Source: Stenotrophomonas_A sp035539015 (GTDB lineage Bacteria; Pseudomonadota; Gammaproteobacteria; Xanthomonadales; Xanthomonadaceae). Taken from it: 64,000 nt of DNA. Of this stretch, positions 30,111 to 39,507 are shown one piece after another. The stretch lies in NCBI GenBank assembly GCA_035539015.1, contig DATLJF010000063.1, positions 52,128-116,127 of the forward strand, read 5' to 3'. The notes beneath the pieces were generated by a model that saw only the letters and a list, made by a program, of their open reading frames with translations, did not search any database and had not been told where the DNA came from. A program made the position numbers and the translations under genes. The stretch's first letter is position 1, and the number at the start of each line of letters is the position of its first letter.

Positions 30111-30950
30111 TCAGTGAAGGCCGGTGGCGATCAGCACCGCCACCACCGCGAGCACTGCCAGCAGGACCAGCAGCATCAGCCCGCCGTAGACGGCCAGGAT
30201 GACGATGGTGACCGTGTCCAGACCGGCTTGCTGCCGCTGCGGGCTGTCGGTGAAGGCCCAGCGATCGACCACCAGGGTGTCGCAGACCAGGTCGTGCAGG
30301 CCCTGCTTGCGCTGGGTAAAGGCGGCGGCCAGGAAGCCTATATAAAGCGTCAGCACGCTCAAGTAATAGGCGAAGGCCCGACCCAGGCTGTGGCCGAAGC
30401 CCAGGCGCTGGCCGTCGGCGCGCACCACCTTGATGCCCACGGCCAGCTTGCCGGGCGTGGCCATCAGGCGCGAGGCGTGGAAGCAGCTGAAGTAAACCAC
30501 CGTCAGCCCGACCGAGATGAGCTGCAACAGGACCTGCAGCAGGATCGGCCCCATGGCCGCTGCGCCGCTTTCCTCGCCGTGGGCCATGGCGGCGCCAAAC
30601 CCGATCGCGATCGGCAGCGTGATGGGCATGGCCAGCAAGCCGACTGCGAAGCCGTCGATGATGCTGGCCGCCATGCGCCGCCAGAAGCCGGCGTACTGGA
30701 TGTGGGCGCTTGGCGCGGGCGCCGCGGCGACGGCCGGGTCAATCCCGGCGGTGGGCATCTCCGGCAAGGCCCCATGTGCGAGCCCCACCTCGCCCGCCAC
30801 GCTGGCCAGCGGCTGCCAGCCGGACAAGCCCTCGCGCCAGACCAGCGTCTGCGCCTGCACCGCGCCGGCGGCGTACTGCGCCAGCAGCGCCTCGGCCTCG
30901 ACCGGCCCCTGCCGCACGCCGTCGGCGTCGGCGTAGTACCACTGCGTCAT
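30111..30950 (-). CDS. GYF_2-RDD membrane protein
   Basis: 279 residues from ATG 30950 (MTQWYYADADGVRQGPV); an ATG 9 bases upstream is possible. An N-terminal GYF_2 (DUF4339) domain (about 1-50, with WYY, QGP, VWREGLSGWQPL) is joined by an Ala/Pro linker to an RDD domain with four hydrophobic helices (FWRRMAASIIDGFAVGLL, ATPGKLAVGIKVV, RKQGLHDLV). GYF_2 domains bind partner proteins; RDD proteins sit in the inner membrane with varied roles. It is followed upstream by a second GYF_2 protein. Confidence 0.8.
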   Translation of the reverse strand: MTQWYYADADGVRQGPVEAEALLAQYAAGAVQAQTLVWREGLSGWQPLASVAGEVGLAHGALPEMPTAGIDPAVAAAPAPSAHIQYAGFWRRMAASIIDGFAVGLLAMPITLPIAIGFGAAMAHGEESGAAAMGPILLQVLLQLISVGLTVVYFSCFHASRLMATPGKLAVGIKVVRADGQRLGFGHSLGRAFAYYLSVLTLYIGFLAAAFTQRKQGLHDLVCDTLVVDRWAFTDSPQRQQAGLDTVTIVILAVYGGLMLLVLLAVLAVVAVLIATGLH

Positions 30951-30977
30951 TGCTTCCATTCTTCTTTATTGCCCGGC

Positions 30978-31691
30978 TCAGCCGCGGCATTCCTGGGGCA
31001 GGTAACGGTCTTCGACCTCGGAGCTGCAGTGCCACTGGCCCGATTGCGGGTCCAGGTCCAGCCACAGTGCCTTGCCGTCGATCTTGGCCTGGCCGGGGAG
31101 GGCGAACACCGCCTCGATGCCGCAGTGGCCGTTGTCGAAACGGCCGATGCGGACGCTGCCCAGGTTGTCCTGGGCATAGCTGTCCGCGGCGCCGAATTCG
31201 CCCTCGCCATTGACCGGGCAGCGGCCTTCACTGGCGTGGAACTGGACCACGCCAGCGCGCAGTGGCGTCACCGAGGCGTAACCCATGGCGACCTTGGCGC
31301 GCAGCGTGTAGTCCTGGTAGGCGGGCAGCGCAATGGCGGCGAGGATGCCGATCACGAAGACGCCGAGCACACCGACGACAACGGCCACGATCGCAGCAAT
31401 GGCGCAGCCGGACAGGCCCTTGCGCGGCGGCGCGGCCACTGGTGCAGCGGCGGCGGGGCTGGCGGCGGTGGAAGCGGTGCCGAACGGCAGCGGCGGCGGG
31501 GCGCCATCGGCCGGCGGTGGCAGGCCCAGTTCGAGCGCGAAATCGCCCAACGGTTGCCACTGCGGCAGTCCTTCGCGCCAGACCAGCGTATCCAGGCCGA
31601 TGCGGCCCGAGCGATACAGTTCGAGCAGGCTGTCATCGGCCAGCGGTCCGACCCGCTGGCGGCTGCCTTCGGCGTAATACCACTCGCTCAT
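30978..31691 (-). CDS. GYF_2 domain fused to type IV pilin-like domain
   Basis: 237 residues from ATG 31691 (MSEWYYAEGSRQRVGPL). The N-terminal 55 residues form a GYF_2 domain (LVWREGLPQWQPLGDFA); after an Ala/Pro linker comes one hydrophobic helix (about 95-118: IAAIVAVVVGVLGVFVIGILAAIALPAYQDY) and a pilin-like globular part with two Cys pairs, typical of PilE-type minor pilins (LPAYQDYTLRAKVAMG). A normal prepilin has only a short leader before the helix; here the GYF_2 domain takes its place, so processing by PilD looks unlikely. Confidence 0.75.
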   Translation of the reverse strand: MSEWYYAEGSRQRVGPLADDSLLELYRSGRIGLDTLVWREGLPQWQPLGDFALELGLPPPADGAPPPLPFGTASTAASPAAAAPVAAPPRKGLSGCAIAAIVAVVVGVLGVFVIGILAAIALPAYQDYTLRAKVAMGYASVTPLRAGVVQFHASEGRCPVNGEGEFGAADSYAQDNLGSVRIGRFDNGHCGIEAVFALPGQAKIDGKALWLDLDPQSGQWHCSSEVEDRYLPQECRG

Positions 31692-31730
31692 GATCCCGTT
31701 CCCCTGTGTGCTTCCGTTGCGTGGAAGCAA

Positions 31731-32204
31731 TCAGTGTACGGGTTCGGGCTCGTCCACGAACATCTGGGTTTCCATCCAGGCGTAGGCCGCTTCGGCGCCC
31801 GGCTGGTTGAACAGCACCATCAGGATGACCCACTTCAGGTCGTCCAGGTCCAGCTCGTCCTGGTCCAGCGCCATGGCGCGGTCGAGCACCAGCTCGCGCT
31901 GGTCGGCGTCGAGAATGCCGTGCTGCTCCAGGAACATCAGGAAGCCGCGGCATTCGATGTCGAGCTTGTCCAGCTCCGGGCCGTGGTAGATGCGCACCGG
32001 GCCGTCCACGCGCGGCTCGGCCACGCTTGGACGTTGGTCGGCAAGCGCATCCAGCCAGTCGAAGGCCTTGCTGATTTCAGAGGGGCTGAAGCCGGCCTGG
32101 ATCAGGCCGTTCTGTAGCGAATCGCGGTCGCGGACGAGGTCGGCGTCCTCGCTGAAATAGTGTTCGAACAGGTACAGCAGTACATCGAGAATGCTCTCTT
32201 TCAT
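31731..32204 (-). CDS. smg: Smg family protein (DUF494)
   Basis: 157 residues, full length for the family. It starts MKESILDVLLYLFEHYF and is acidic and helical (ELVLDRAMALDQDELDLDDLKWVILMVLFNQP), matching Smg, the gene that follows dprA in many gammaproteobacteria. Its biochemical role is unknown. The 43-bp gap to dprA suggests one operon. Confidence 0.88.
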   Translation of the reverse strand: MKESILDVLLYLFEHYFSEDADLVRDRDSLQNGLIQAGFSPSEISKAFDWLDALADQRPSVAEPRVDGPVRIYHGPELDKLDIECRGFLMFLEQHGILDADQRELVLDRAMALDQDELDLDDLKWVILMVLFNQPGAEAAYAWMETQMFVDEPEPVH

Positions 32205-32247
32205 TGCCCCTCGGCCTGCGTCGCGAGACGCTGTGGAGGTGAAGAAA

Positions 32248-33405
32248 CTAGGGGTTGCGCGTGTAGCGGCCGTGCTCGGCTACCACCCTGCCTTCCAGTT
32301 CCATGGCCAGCAGCATGGAGGACAGCGTGGCGGCCGTCAATCCGGTGCGATGAACCAATGAATCCATAGGGGTTGGGTCATGTCCCAACGCCTGCCACAA
32401 GGACTGGTAGTGCGGGTCGGTGAAGGGAGGGCTCGGTCCGGCCCCGGTTGCGCGCCCGGGGCCGGGGTGCTCAATGGGGACGGAGTCGGCCTTGGGCAAG
32501 CCCCGGCCTTGCGCCAGGGCCAGGGGGCCGAGGACGGCCAGGACGTCTTCGGGCGCTTCGACCAGCACCGCGCCATCGCGGATCAGGCGGTGGCAACCGC
32601 GCGCCAGCGGGTTGCGGACCGAACCCGGGATGGCGAACACCTCGCGCCCGCTCTCGCCGGCCAGCCGTGCGGTGATCAGGGCACCAGAGCGGAACGCGGC
32701 CTCGACCACCAGCGTGCCCAGGGCCAGGCCGGCGACGATGCGGTTGCGCGCCGGGAAATGCACCGTGGCCGGTCCGGTGCCGGGCAGGTACTCGCTGACC
32801 ACCGCGCCGCGCTCGGCCAGCGCAGAACGAAGCGCGGCATGGCGCGCCGGGTAGGCCACGTCGGGGCCGCTGCCGAGCACGGCGACGCTGAGGCCGCTGC
32901 CGCCGAGCGCCGCCTGGTGGGCGGCAGCGTCGATCCCCGCGGCCATGCCACTGACCACCACCAGGCCCGCGCCGGCCAGGGAACTGGCGAACTCTCTGGC
33001 CAGATCGGCGCCGCCGGCGCTGGGGCGGCGGCTACCGACGATGGCCACGCCTGGATGGCGCAGCAGTGCCGGTTCGCCGTCGACGAACAGGGCCAGCGGC
33101 GGCAGGGCGATCTCGCGCAGCAGCGGCGGATAGGCGGGGTCGCCGAGGCCGAGCAGGTGATGGCCAGGCGCATCCAGCCAGCGCGAGGCGTGCGCCAACG
33201 CCGCGCGCGGCGGGTGGGCCAGGGCCTGGCATTGCTCCGGCGTGCATCCAGCCGCGCGCCAGGCCGACAGGCCTGCCCGCAGCGCCGCACGCGCACTGCC
33301 GAATTTCCCGAGCAGCTCGCGCCGCGCGCTGGCCGGGCCATGCGCCAGCAGCATCATCAAAAGCGCGGTGCGCTCGTCTGCGGGTAGCGGGACGGGGCCG
33401 GCCAT
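32248..33405 (-). CDS. dprA: DNA-processing protein DprA
   Basis: 385 residues from ATG 33405. DprA binds incoming single-stranded DNA during natural transformation and loads RecA. The extended Rossmann core shows VAIVGSRRPSAGG, VVVSGMAAGIDAAAHQAAL and RFPARNRIVAGL-like segments; the C-terminal winged helix (HDPTPMDSLVHRTGLTAATLSSMLLAME) is present, as in many proteobacterial DprA. The N-terminal 60 residues are a SAM-like helical domain. The start has no strong ribosome site. Confidence 0.92.
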   Translation of the reverse strand: MAGPVPLPADERTALLMMLLAHGPASARRELLGKFGSARAALRAGLSAWRAAGCTPEQCQALAHPPRAALAHASRWLDAPGHHLLGLGDPAYPPLLREIALPPLALFVDGEPALLRHPGVAIVGSRRPSAGGADLAREFASSLAGAGLVVVSGMAAGIDAAAHQAALGGSGLSVAVLGSGPDVAYPARHAALRSALAERGAVVSEYLPGTGPATVHFPARNRIVAGLALGTLVVEAAFRSGALITARLAGESGREVFAIPGSVRNPLARGCHRLIRDGAVLVEAPEDVLAVLGPLALAQGRGLPKADSVPIEHPGPGRATGAGPSPPFTDPHYQSLWQALGHDPTPMDSLVHRTGLTAATLSSMLLAMELEGRVVAEHGRYTRNP

Positions 33406-33428
33406 CGCGACAGCATGGCGCGCAAACA

Positions 33429-33454
33429 ACAACGGCGCCCTCGGGCGCCGTTGT
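33429..33454 (-). terminator. Terminator of the LysM-protein gene
   Basis: A 12-bp GC-rich stem (ACAACGGCGCCC) starts about 22 bases after the LysM gene stop and is followed on the minus strand by TGTTTG. It separates that gene from dprA. Confidence 0.65.
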
Positions 33455-33476
33455 CTAAACACATCGGGGCAAGCCG

Positions 33477-34601
33477 TTACTGCGCGTCGGGATGACGCAC
33501 GTTGTAGCCCACCTTGACCGGCTTGACGCCTTCCATCACCAGCGCGTAGCTGACCTTGTCGAAGGTGCGGAACACCATCGCATGGGCGGCGTACTCGTCC
33601 GGCACGCCAACGGTGGAGCCACCGCCGGTGAAGCCGTCGTCGGCACGCGAGGTCAGCGAATTCGCAATGCGGTCGTTGACGCGGCGGCCATTGCGCCAGA
33701 GCGAGAACACCGTGCCGTTGTCGATGCCTTCGCGGCTGCCGCCGGAGATGGCGATGACATCGCGCGGGCCGCCGGAAGTGAAGGTGTCGGCCACGGCCAG
33801 CACGCGCAGTTCGGCTTCGGCGGCCTGGGCGGCCGGCGGATGCGGAATGAACTGCAAATCGTACGGGTGTGCTTCAACCGCGATCAGGCGATCGCCGGGG
33901 CGCACTTCACGGCCGGTGTCCTGCAGCAACAGCGAGGCGGCCTCGCCGGTGTTGGTCGGAACCCGGGTGATCGTGCCGATGTTGACCTGGGCCAGTTCGT
34001 AGCCGAGGAACTCGTTGCGGCTGCTCGGTGCGATGTAGGTCTTCCACAGGTTGCCCGAGCCGGGGATCGTGTCGCCGTTGGGCTGCAGGTCCTCGTTGTG
34101 GCGCGGCAGTGCGTACTCCACCGTCGGGCGAACCACCGCATAGCGCTGGCCGACCGCCGCACCCGGCAGGTTCACCACGTAGGCGACCTGGCCGGCACTG
34201 GCGCGCAGACGGCTGTCTTCGAGACTGACCACGTAGGGCAGGCTCTTGAACTCGTCGGTGATGCGCAGGTTCTTCAGGAACGGCTCGATGTCCGCCAACG
34301 GGATCGCGTTGATCGGCGCTTCCTGGCGCGGGCCCGGCTTGACGCCGACACGGTCCAGGTAGGCCAGGCTCAGCACATCGCCCGGGTAGATCAGGTGCGG
34401 ATTCTGCACCTGCGGATTGGCCTGCCAGATTTCCGGCCACAGCCAAGGCTTTTTCAGGAACTTGCCCGCGATGTCCCACAAGGTATCGCCCTTGCGGACC
34501 ACGTAGGTGTCCGGATGATCGCCGGCCATTTCCACGGCAGCGGCGTAGGTCGCGACGGTCAGCATCGCCACGGCGACGACCGTACGAATTCGGTTCAACA
34601 T
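33477..34601 (-). CDS. LysM-domain protein of the dprA-def locus
   Basis: 374 residues. A signal peptide (VVAVAMLTVATYAAAVE) is followed by one LysM module (about 33-85: YVVRKGDTLWDIAGKFLKKPWLWPEIWQANPQVQNPHLIYPGDVL) that binds peptidoglycan; the remaining 290 residues form a beta-rich region with G/R-rich loops and no recognised catalytic motif. Homologues sit beside dprA and def throughout Xanthomonadaceae and Pseudomonadaceae. It diverges from def. Confidence 0.88.
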   Translation of the reverse strand: MLNRIRTVVAVAMLTVATYAAAVEMAGDHPDTYVVRKGDTLWDIAGKFLKKPWLWPEIWQANPQVQNPHLIYPGDVLSLAYLDRVGVKPGPRQEAPINAIPLADIEPFLKNLRITDEFKSLPYVVSLEDSRLRASAGQVAYVVNLPGAAVGQRYAVVRPTVEYALPRHNEDLQPNGDTIPGSGNLWKTYIAPSSRNEFLGYELAQVNIGTITRVPTNTGEAASLLLQDTGREVRPGDRLIAVEAHPYDLQFIPHPPAAQAAEAELRVLAVADTFTSGGPRDVIAISGGSREGIDNGTVFSLWRNGRRVNDRIANSLTSRADDGFTGGGSTVGVPDEYAAHAMVFRTFDKVSYALVMEGVKPVKVGYNVRHPDAQ

Positions 34602-34733
34602 GATTGCGTTCTGCCTGATTCCCCAACAGGTTCGGCCACTATAGTTCAGATACCGGGGCGAAGCGCAAGCGTTGGCGGTAGAATTGCGACTTGCTGCCGG
34701 ATTGTCCCGGTGTTCCCCACCCTGGGTATCGCT

Positions 34734-35246
34734 ATGGCCCTGCTCCCCATCCTTGAATTCCCCGACCCCCGGCTGCGTACCAAGGCCGTGGCGGTCGACC
34801 CGGCCGAGGTCACCACGCCCGGCTTCCAGACCCTGCTCGACGATATGTTCGAGACCATGTACGAGGCCCCCGGCATCGGCCTGGCAGCCAGCCAGGTGGA
34901 CGTCCACAAGCGTTTCATGGTCATCGACATCAGCGAGGAGAAGAACGCCCCGCAGGTGTTCATCAACCCGGAGATCACCACCCACGACGGTGGCCAGGTC
35001 TACCAGGAAGGTTGCCTGTCGGTGCCCGGGATCTTCGCCGACGTCACCCGCGCCGACCGCATCACCGTGCGCTACCTCGACCGCCAGGGCCAGGCCCAGG
35101 CGCTGACCACCGACGGCCTGCTGGCGGTGTGCGTGCAGCACGAGATGGACCACCTCGACGGTAAGCTGTTCATCGACTACCTCTCGCCGCTCAAGCGCGA
35201 GATGGTGCGCAAGAAGCTGGCCAAGCAGCGCCGCAACGCCGCCTGA
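34734..35246 (+). CDS. def: Peptide deformylase
   Basis: 170 residues. The three family motifs are complete: GIGLAASQ, EGCLSVP (Cys94, metal ligand) and QHEMDHLDG (His136, Glu137, His140). It removes the N-formyl group from nascent proteins, paired with fmt downstream, which adds it to initiator tRNA. The gap of about 130 bp to the divergent LysM gene holds the shared promoter region. Confidence 0.97.
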   Translation: MALLPILEFPDPRLRTKAVAVDPAEVTTPGFQTLLDDMFETMYEAPGIGLAASQVDVHKRFMVIDISEEKNAPQVFINPEITTHDGGQVYQEGCLSVPGIFADVTRADRITVRYLDRQGQAQALTTDGLLAVCVQHEMDHLDGKLFIDYLSPLKREMVRKKLAKQRRNAA

Positions 35247-35338
35247 GTGCGGCGCCCGGGCGGGGGCGCGCGGCCTCGTCGCATCGGCGCCCTGACCGGT
35301 CGCTTCCCCTTACCCGTCTTCGGAGCCCCCGCCGACCC

Positions 35339-36265
35339 ATGAGAATTGTCTTCGCCGGTACGCCGGAATTCGCCGTGCCCGCGCTGCGCGCGGCCGCGCG
35401 CCACAATGAAGTGGAAGCGGTCTACACCCAGCCCGACCGCCCTGCCGGCCGTGGCCGTGGCCTGACGCCATCGCCGGTCAAGCTTGAAGCGGTCGCACGC
35501 GGCATCCCGGTGTACCAGCCGGACACCCTGCGCAGCCCCGAGGCGCAGGCGCAGTTGGCCGCGTTGCAGCCGGACTTGCTGGTCGTGGTGGCCTACGGCC
35601 TGATCCTGCCGAAAAAGGTGCTGGCCATTCCGACCTACGGCTGCTGGAACGTGCATGCCTCGCTGCTGCCGCGTTGGCGCGGTGCCGCGCCGATCCAGCG
35701 CGCGATCGAAGCGGGCGACAGCGAGACCGGCGTGTGCCTGATGCAGATGGAGGCCGGCCTGGACACCGGCCCGGTGCTGCTCTCGCAGGCCACCCAGATC
35801 GGCCCGCAGGACACCGGCGGGCAACTGCACGACCGGCTGGCCGAACTCGGCGCCCAGGTGCTGGCCGATGGCCTGGGCCTGCTGCGCGTGGGCCTGAGCC
35901 CGGTGCCGCATCCGCAGCCGGCCGAGGGTGTGACCTACGCGCACAAGCTCGACAAGGCCGAGGCCCGGCTGGACTGGACGCAGCCTGCCGCCGTGCTCGC
36001 GCGCAAGGTGCGCGCCTTCGTGCCGTGGCCGGTGGCCGAGGCCATGCTCGCCGGCGAGCGCTTGCGCATCCATGGCGCCGTGGCGCTGGAACAGGCGCAC
36101 GACCGTCCGCCGGGCAGCCTGCTGCGCGGCTCGCGCGAGGGACTGGACGTGGCCTGCGGTGAAGGCGTGCTGCGCCTGCGCGTGGTCCAGCGCGAAGGCG
36201 GCAAGCCGGTGACGGCGGCCGACTACCTCAACGCCCGCCGCGACCTGGCGGCGTTCGCGCAATGA
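35339..36265 (+). CDS. fmt: Methionyl-tRNA formyltransferase
   Basis: 308 residues. It formylates Met-tRNAfMet using 10-formyl-THF. The catalytic centre NVHASLLPRWRGAAPIQ (Asn104, His106) and Asp142 (LDTGPVL) are visible, and the C-terminal tRNA-binding domain follows. It shares an ATGA overlap with rsmB and lies 92 bp after def, the usual def-fmt-rsmB operon. Confidence 0.97.
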   Translation: MRIVFAGTPEFAVPALRAAARHNEVEAVYTQPDRPAGRGRGLTPSPVKLEAVARGIPVYQPDTLRSPEAQAQLAALQPDLLVVVAYGLILPKKVLAIPTYGCWNVHASLLPRWRGAAPIQRAIEAGDSETGVCLMQMEAGLDTGPVLLSQATQIGPQDTGGQLHDRLAELGAQVLADGLGLLRVGLSPVPHPQPAEGVTYAHKLDKAEARLDWTQPAAVLARKVRAFVPWPVAEAMLAGERLRIHGAVALEQAHDRPPGSLLRGSREGLDVACGEGVLRLRVVQREGGKPVTAADYLNARRDLAAFAQ

Positions 36266-37572
36266 GCATCGACAACGCACAGGCCGGTGTTGCCGCGCGT
36301 GTCGTGGCCGCGCGCGTGCTTGGCGCGGTGCTTGGCGACGGCCGCTCGCTCAAGGCCGAGTTCGCGGCGCGCCTGCCAGCGCTGCCGGAACCGCGCGACC
36401 GCGCGTTGGTCGAGGCGATCTGCTTTGCCGCCCTGCGCCGCCGCCCGGCCTACGAGACCGCGCTGGCGCAATGGCTCGAACGTCCACCCGGGCGCCGCGA
36501 CGCCGACTTGCGCGGCTTGATCCTGGCCGGCTTCGCCCAGCTCGATGCGATGGGCCTGCCGGCACATGCCGCGCTCTCGGCGACGGTCGAGGCCTGCCGC
36601 GCGCTCGGCCGCCCGCGCCAGGCCGGCATGGTCAACGCCTTGTTGCGCCGGGCCCAGCGCGAAGGCCTGCCGGCCGTTGCCGCCGACGCCGCCTGGCCGC
36701 ATTGGCTGCGCGAAGAGATCCGCAATGATTGGGGCGTACTGGCACACGCCTTGTTCGAAGACAGCGCCCGTGCCGCGCCGATGTGGTTGCGGGTCAACCG
36801 CCGCCAGGGCAGCCGCCAGGCCTATCTCGATACGCTGGCAGCGGCCGGCATCGCCGCCACCGCCGACCCGCTGCTGGCCGACGCCCTCCGCCTGGAGGAA
36901 GCGCTGCCGGTCGCGCAACTGCCCGGTTTCGCCAGCGGCGCGGTCTCGATCCAGGACGGCTCGGCGCAACAGGTGGCCGATGCCTTGCCGCTGGCGCCCG
37001 GTCTGCGCGTGCTCGACAGCTGCGCCGCCCCCGGCGGCAAGGCCGCGCATCTGCTGGAACGCGAGCCCGCCTTGGCACTGACGGCGCTGGATATAGACCA
37101 GCGCCGTTCGCGTCGTATCGCCGAGACCCTGGCCCGCACCGGGCTGGCCGGCGACACCCGCGTCCTGGTGGCCGACGCCGCCGAGCCGGCGGCCTGGTGG
37201 GACGGCGTGGCGTTCGATGCGGTGCTGCTGGACGCACCCTGTTCGGCCACCGGCGTGGTCCGGCGCCAGCCCGACGTACTGCTGCATCGTCGCCCCGAGG
37301 ACATCGATGCGCTGCTGGCGGTGCAGGCGCGCCTGCTCGATGCCGCCTGGCACGTGCTGCGCCCCGGCGGCCGCCTGCTCTACACCACCTGCTCGGTCCT
37401 GCGCCGCGAGAATGAATTGCAGGTGGCGCACTTCATCGACCGGACCCCCGGTGCGCAGGTCGAAGCGCTGCCCGAGGCCTTTGGCCACGCCGCCGGCGGC
37501 GGCCGCCAGCGCCTGCCCGGCGAGCAGGGTTTCGATGGGTTCTTCTACGCGCGCCTACTGAAGACTTCCTGA
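36262..37572 (+). CDS. rsmB: 16S rRNA (cytosine-967 C5) methyltransferase RsmB
   Basis: 436 residues. The N-terminal third is a NusB-like helical domain; the C-terminal Rossmann methyltransferase carries the two catalytic cysteines of the m5C family, Cys327 (DAPCSATGV) and Cys377 (YTTCSVL), and the SAM-binding LDSCAAPGGKA. It methylates C967 of 16S rRNA. Translation is coupled to fmt. Confidence 0.96.
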   Translation: MSIDNAQAGVAARVVAARVLGAVLGDGRSLKAEFAARLPALPEPRDRALVEAICFAALRRRPAYETALAQWLERPPGRRDADLRGLILAGFAQLDAMGLPAHAALSATVEACRALGRPRQAGMVNALLRRAQREGLPAVAADAAWPHWLREEIRNDWGVLAHALFEDSARAAPMWLRVNRRQGSRQAYLDTLAAAGIAATADPLLADALRLEEALPVAQLPGFASGAVSIQDGSAQQVADALPLAPGLRVLDSCAAPGGKAAHLLEREPALALTALDIDQRRSRRIAETLARTGLAGDTRVLVADAAEPAAWWDGVAFDAVLLDAPCSATGVVRRQPDVLLHRRPEDIDALLAVQARLLDAAWHVLRPGGRLLYTTCSVLRRENELQVAHFIDRTPGAQVEALPEAFGHAAGGGRQRLPGEQGFDGFFYARLLKTS

Positions 37573-37596
37573 TCGGCGCGGATATCATTGCCGCCC

Positions 37597-39315
37597 ATGC
37601 GCAAGACGAACACCCGAGAATTCTGGTTGCTGGCCTTTACCGCCCTGCTGGTGCTGGGCGCCGGCCTGGGCCTGCGCGACCCGTGGCCGTCGGACGAGCC
37701 GCGGTTTGCGCTGGTCGCCAAGCAGATGTTCGAAACCGGCGACTGGCTGTTCCCGCACCGCGGCATCGAGCTGTACTCGGACAAGCCGCCGATGCTGATG
37801 TGGCTGCAGGCGGCCTTCTACGCCCTGGTGCGCGACTGGCGGGTGGCGTTCCTGCTGCCTTCGCTGCTGGCCGCGCTCGGCACCCTGGCCTGCGTCTACG
37901 ACCTCGGCCGCCGGCTGTGGACGCGCCGCGTGGGCTTGTACGCGGCGTGGGCGGTGTTGTTCGCGTTGCAGTTCACCTTCCAGGCGAAGAAAGCGCAGAT
38001 CGACCCCCTGGTGGTGTTCTTCATCACCCTGGCCAACTACGGCCTGCTGAGGCACATGCTGCTCGGGCCAAACTGGGGTTGGTGGATCGCCGGCTGGTTC
38101 TTCGCCGGCATCGGCGTCATCACCAAGGGCGTGGGAATCATCGCCTTGCTGATGCTGCTGCCCGCCGCCGGTGCGGTGCTCGCCGGCTGGCCGCGGGTGC
38201 GCCTGCACGCCCGCAATCCACGCTTCTGGCTCGGCCCGCTGGCGCTGCTGGCGGCCATCACCTTGTGGCTGGCACCGGTGGTGATCGCCGCGCTGGGCAC
38301 CGGCGCGCCGGAATACCACGCTTACCTCAACGACATCCTGTTCCGGCAGACCGCCAAGCGTTATGCCCGCTCCTGGGACCACGCCCAGCCGTTCTGGTAC
38401 CACCTGGCCACCATGGCGACCATGTGGATGCCGGTGATCCTGGCACTGCCCTGGGCGCTGCCGGCCTGGCGCCGGCGCTTGCGCCGTCGCGACCCGCGCT
38501 ACCTGTTGCCGCTGGCCTGGTGGGTGCTGGTGGTGATCTTCTTCTCCATCCCCACCGGCAAGCGCGATGTCTACATCCTGCCGGCCTTGCCGATGTTCTG
38601 CCTGGCGCTGGCGCCGCTGCTGCCGGGCCTGCTGCGCAAGCGCAGCGTGCAGTGGCTGCTGTGGACCTTCACCGCCATGGCCACGGCGATCTCCCTGGGG
38701 GCCGGCCTGGCCATGCTGTTCGGCGAGCCGGCGTTCGAGCGCAAGTTGATCGACAGCCGCGGCGCCCAGGGCGAGGTCGCCACCGCCATCGCCTGGGTGA
38801 TGATCGCCGGCGGTGCGTGGGGCCTGGCGCTGCTGGCCTGGTTGCGGGTGCGCGGGGCGGCGTTCGCGGTAGTGGCCTGGCTGGGCGTCTTGTGGGTGCT
38901 GTACGGGCTGTTCGCCTATCCGATCCTCAACGACACCAGTTCGGCGCGCGGGGTCATGGCGCGAGTCGGGCAGCGCATCGGACCGCACGGGGAGCTCGGC
39001 CTGGTCGCCTGGAAGGAACAGAACCTGCTCATGGCCGACCGCCCGGCACAGAATTTCGGCTTCAAGGTGCCCTGGGACGAGCAGCTGCGCCGAGGCGTTG
39101 CCTGGCAGGCCGAGCGCCCCGAGCAACGTTGGCTGTTCGTACAGGAGCCGGCGCTGCAGGCCTGCATCGACCGCAGCCGCAGTGAACTGCTGGGCGTGGC
39201 CAACCGCCGGCGTTGGTGGCTGGTGCCGGCCTCGGCGATCGTCGCGCCGTGCAACCCCACCGCCGAGGAACTGGCGCGCGAGCGCAAGGAGCAGGGTGTC
39301 ATCGATGCAGAATGA
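37597..39315 (+). CDS. ArnT/PMT-type lipid-linked glycosyltransferase (GT83)
   Basis: 572 residues from ATG 37597. About twelve membrane helices; the N-terminal DEPRFALVAKQM has the acidic pair (DE) of the first periplasmic loop conserved in ArnT and related undecaprenyl-phosphate-dependent glycosyltransferases. These move a sugar from a polyprenyl carrier to lipid A or another periplasmic acceptor. Nearby O-antigen ligase and other transferases support a surface-glycan role; which sugar is not visible. Confidence 0.8.
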   Translation: MRKTNTREFWLLAFTALLVLGAGLGLRDPWPSDEPRFALVAKQMFETGDWLFPHRGIELYSDKPPMLMWLQAAFYALVRDWRVAFLLPSLLAALGTLACVYDLGRRLWTRRVGLYAAWAVLFALQFTFQAKKAQIDPLVVFFITLANYGLLRHMLLGPNWGWWIAGWFFAGIGVITKGVGIIALLMLLPAAGAVLAGWPRVRLHARNPRFWLGPLALLAAITLWLAPVVIAALGTGAPEYHAYLNDILFRQTAKRYARSWDHAQPFWYHLATMATMWMPVILALPWALPAWRRRLRRRDPRYLLPLAWWVLVVIFFSIPTGKRDVYILPALPMFCLALAPLLPGLLRKRSVQWLLWTFTAMATAISLGAGLAMLFGEPAFERKLIDSRGAQGEVATAIAWVMIAGGAWGLALLAWLRVRGAAFAVVAWLGVLWVLYGLFAYPILNDTSSARGVMARVGQRIGPHGELGLVAWKEQNLLMADRPAQNFGFKVPWDEQLRRGVAWQAERPEQRWLFVQEPALQACIDRSRSELLGVANRRRWWLVPASAIVAPCNPTAEELARERKEQGVIDAE

Positions 39316-39507
39316 GGCATGCCGCAGCGGCGTGGCCGACCGGGCCGGCGCGGGGACTGCGTTGTCCGCTGTAACCGTTTGCGGGGATCGGCTGCGCAAA
39401 CTTGTGAAGGAGCGCTCGTTTTCGCTCCGCCAATTCGCCGGCGACTTAGCTGGCGTTCGTGATCGCCTCACGATCATGGCCGCTCCCAAAAATCTCCCCA
39501 CCGCGCG

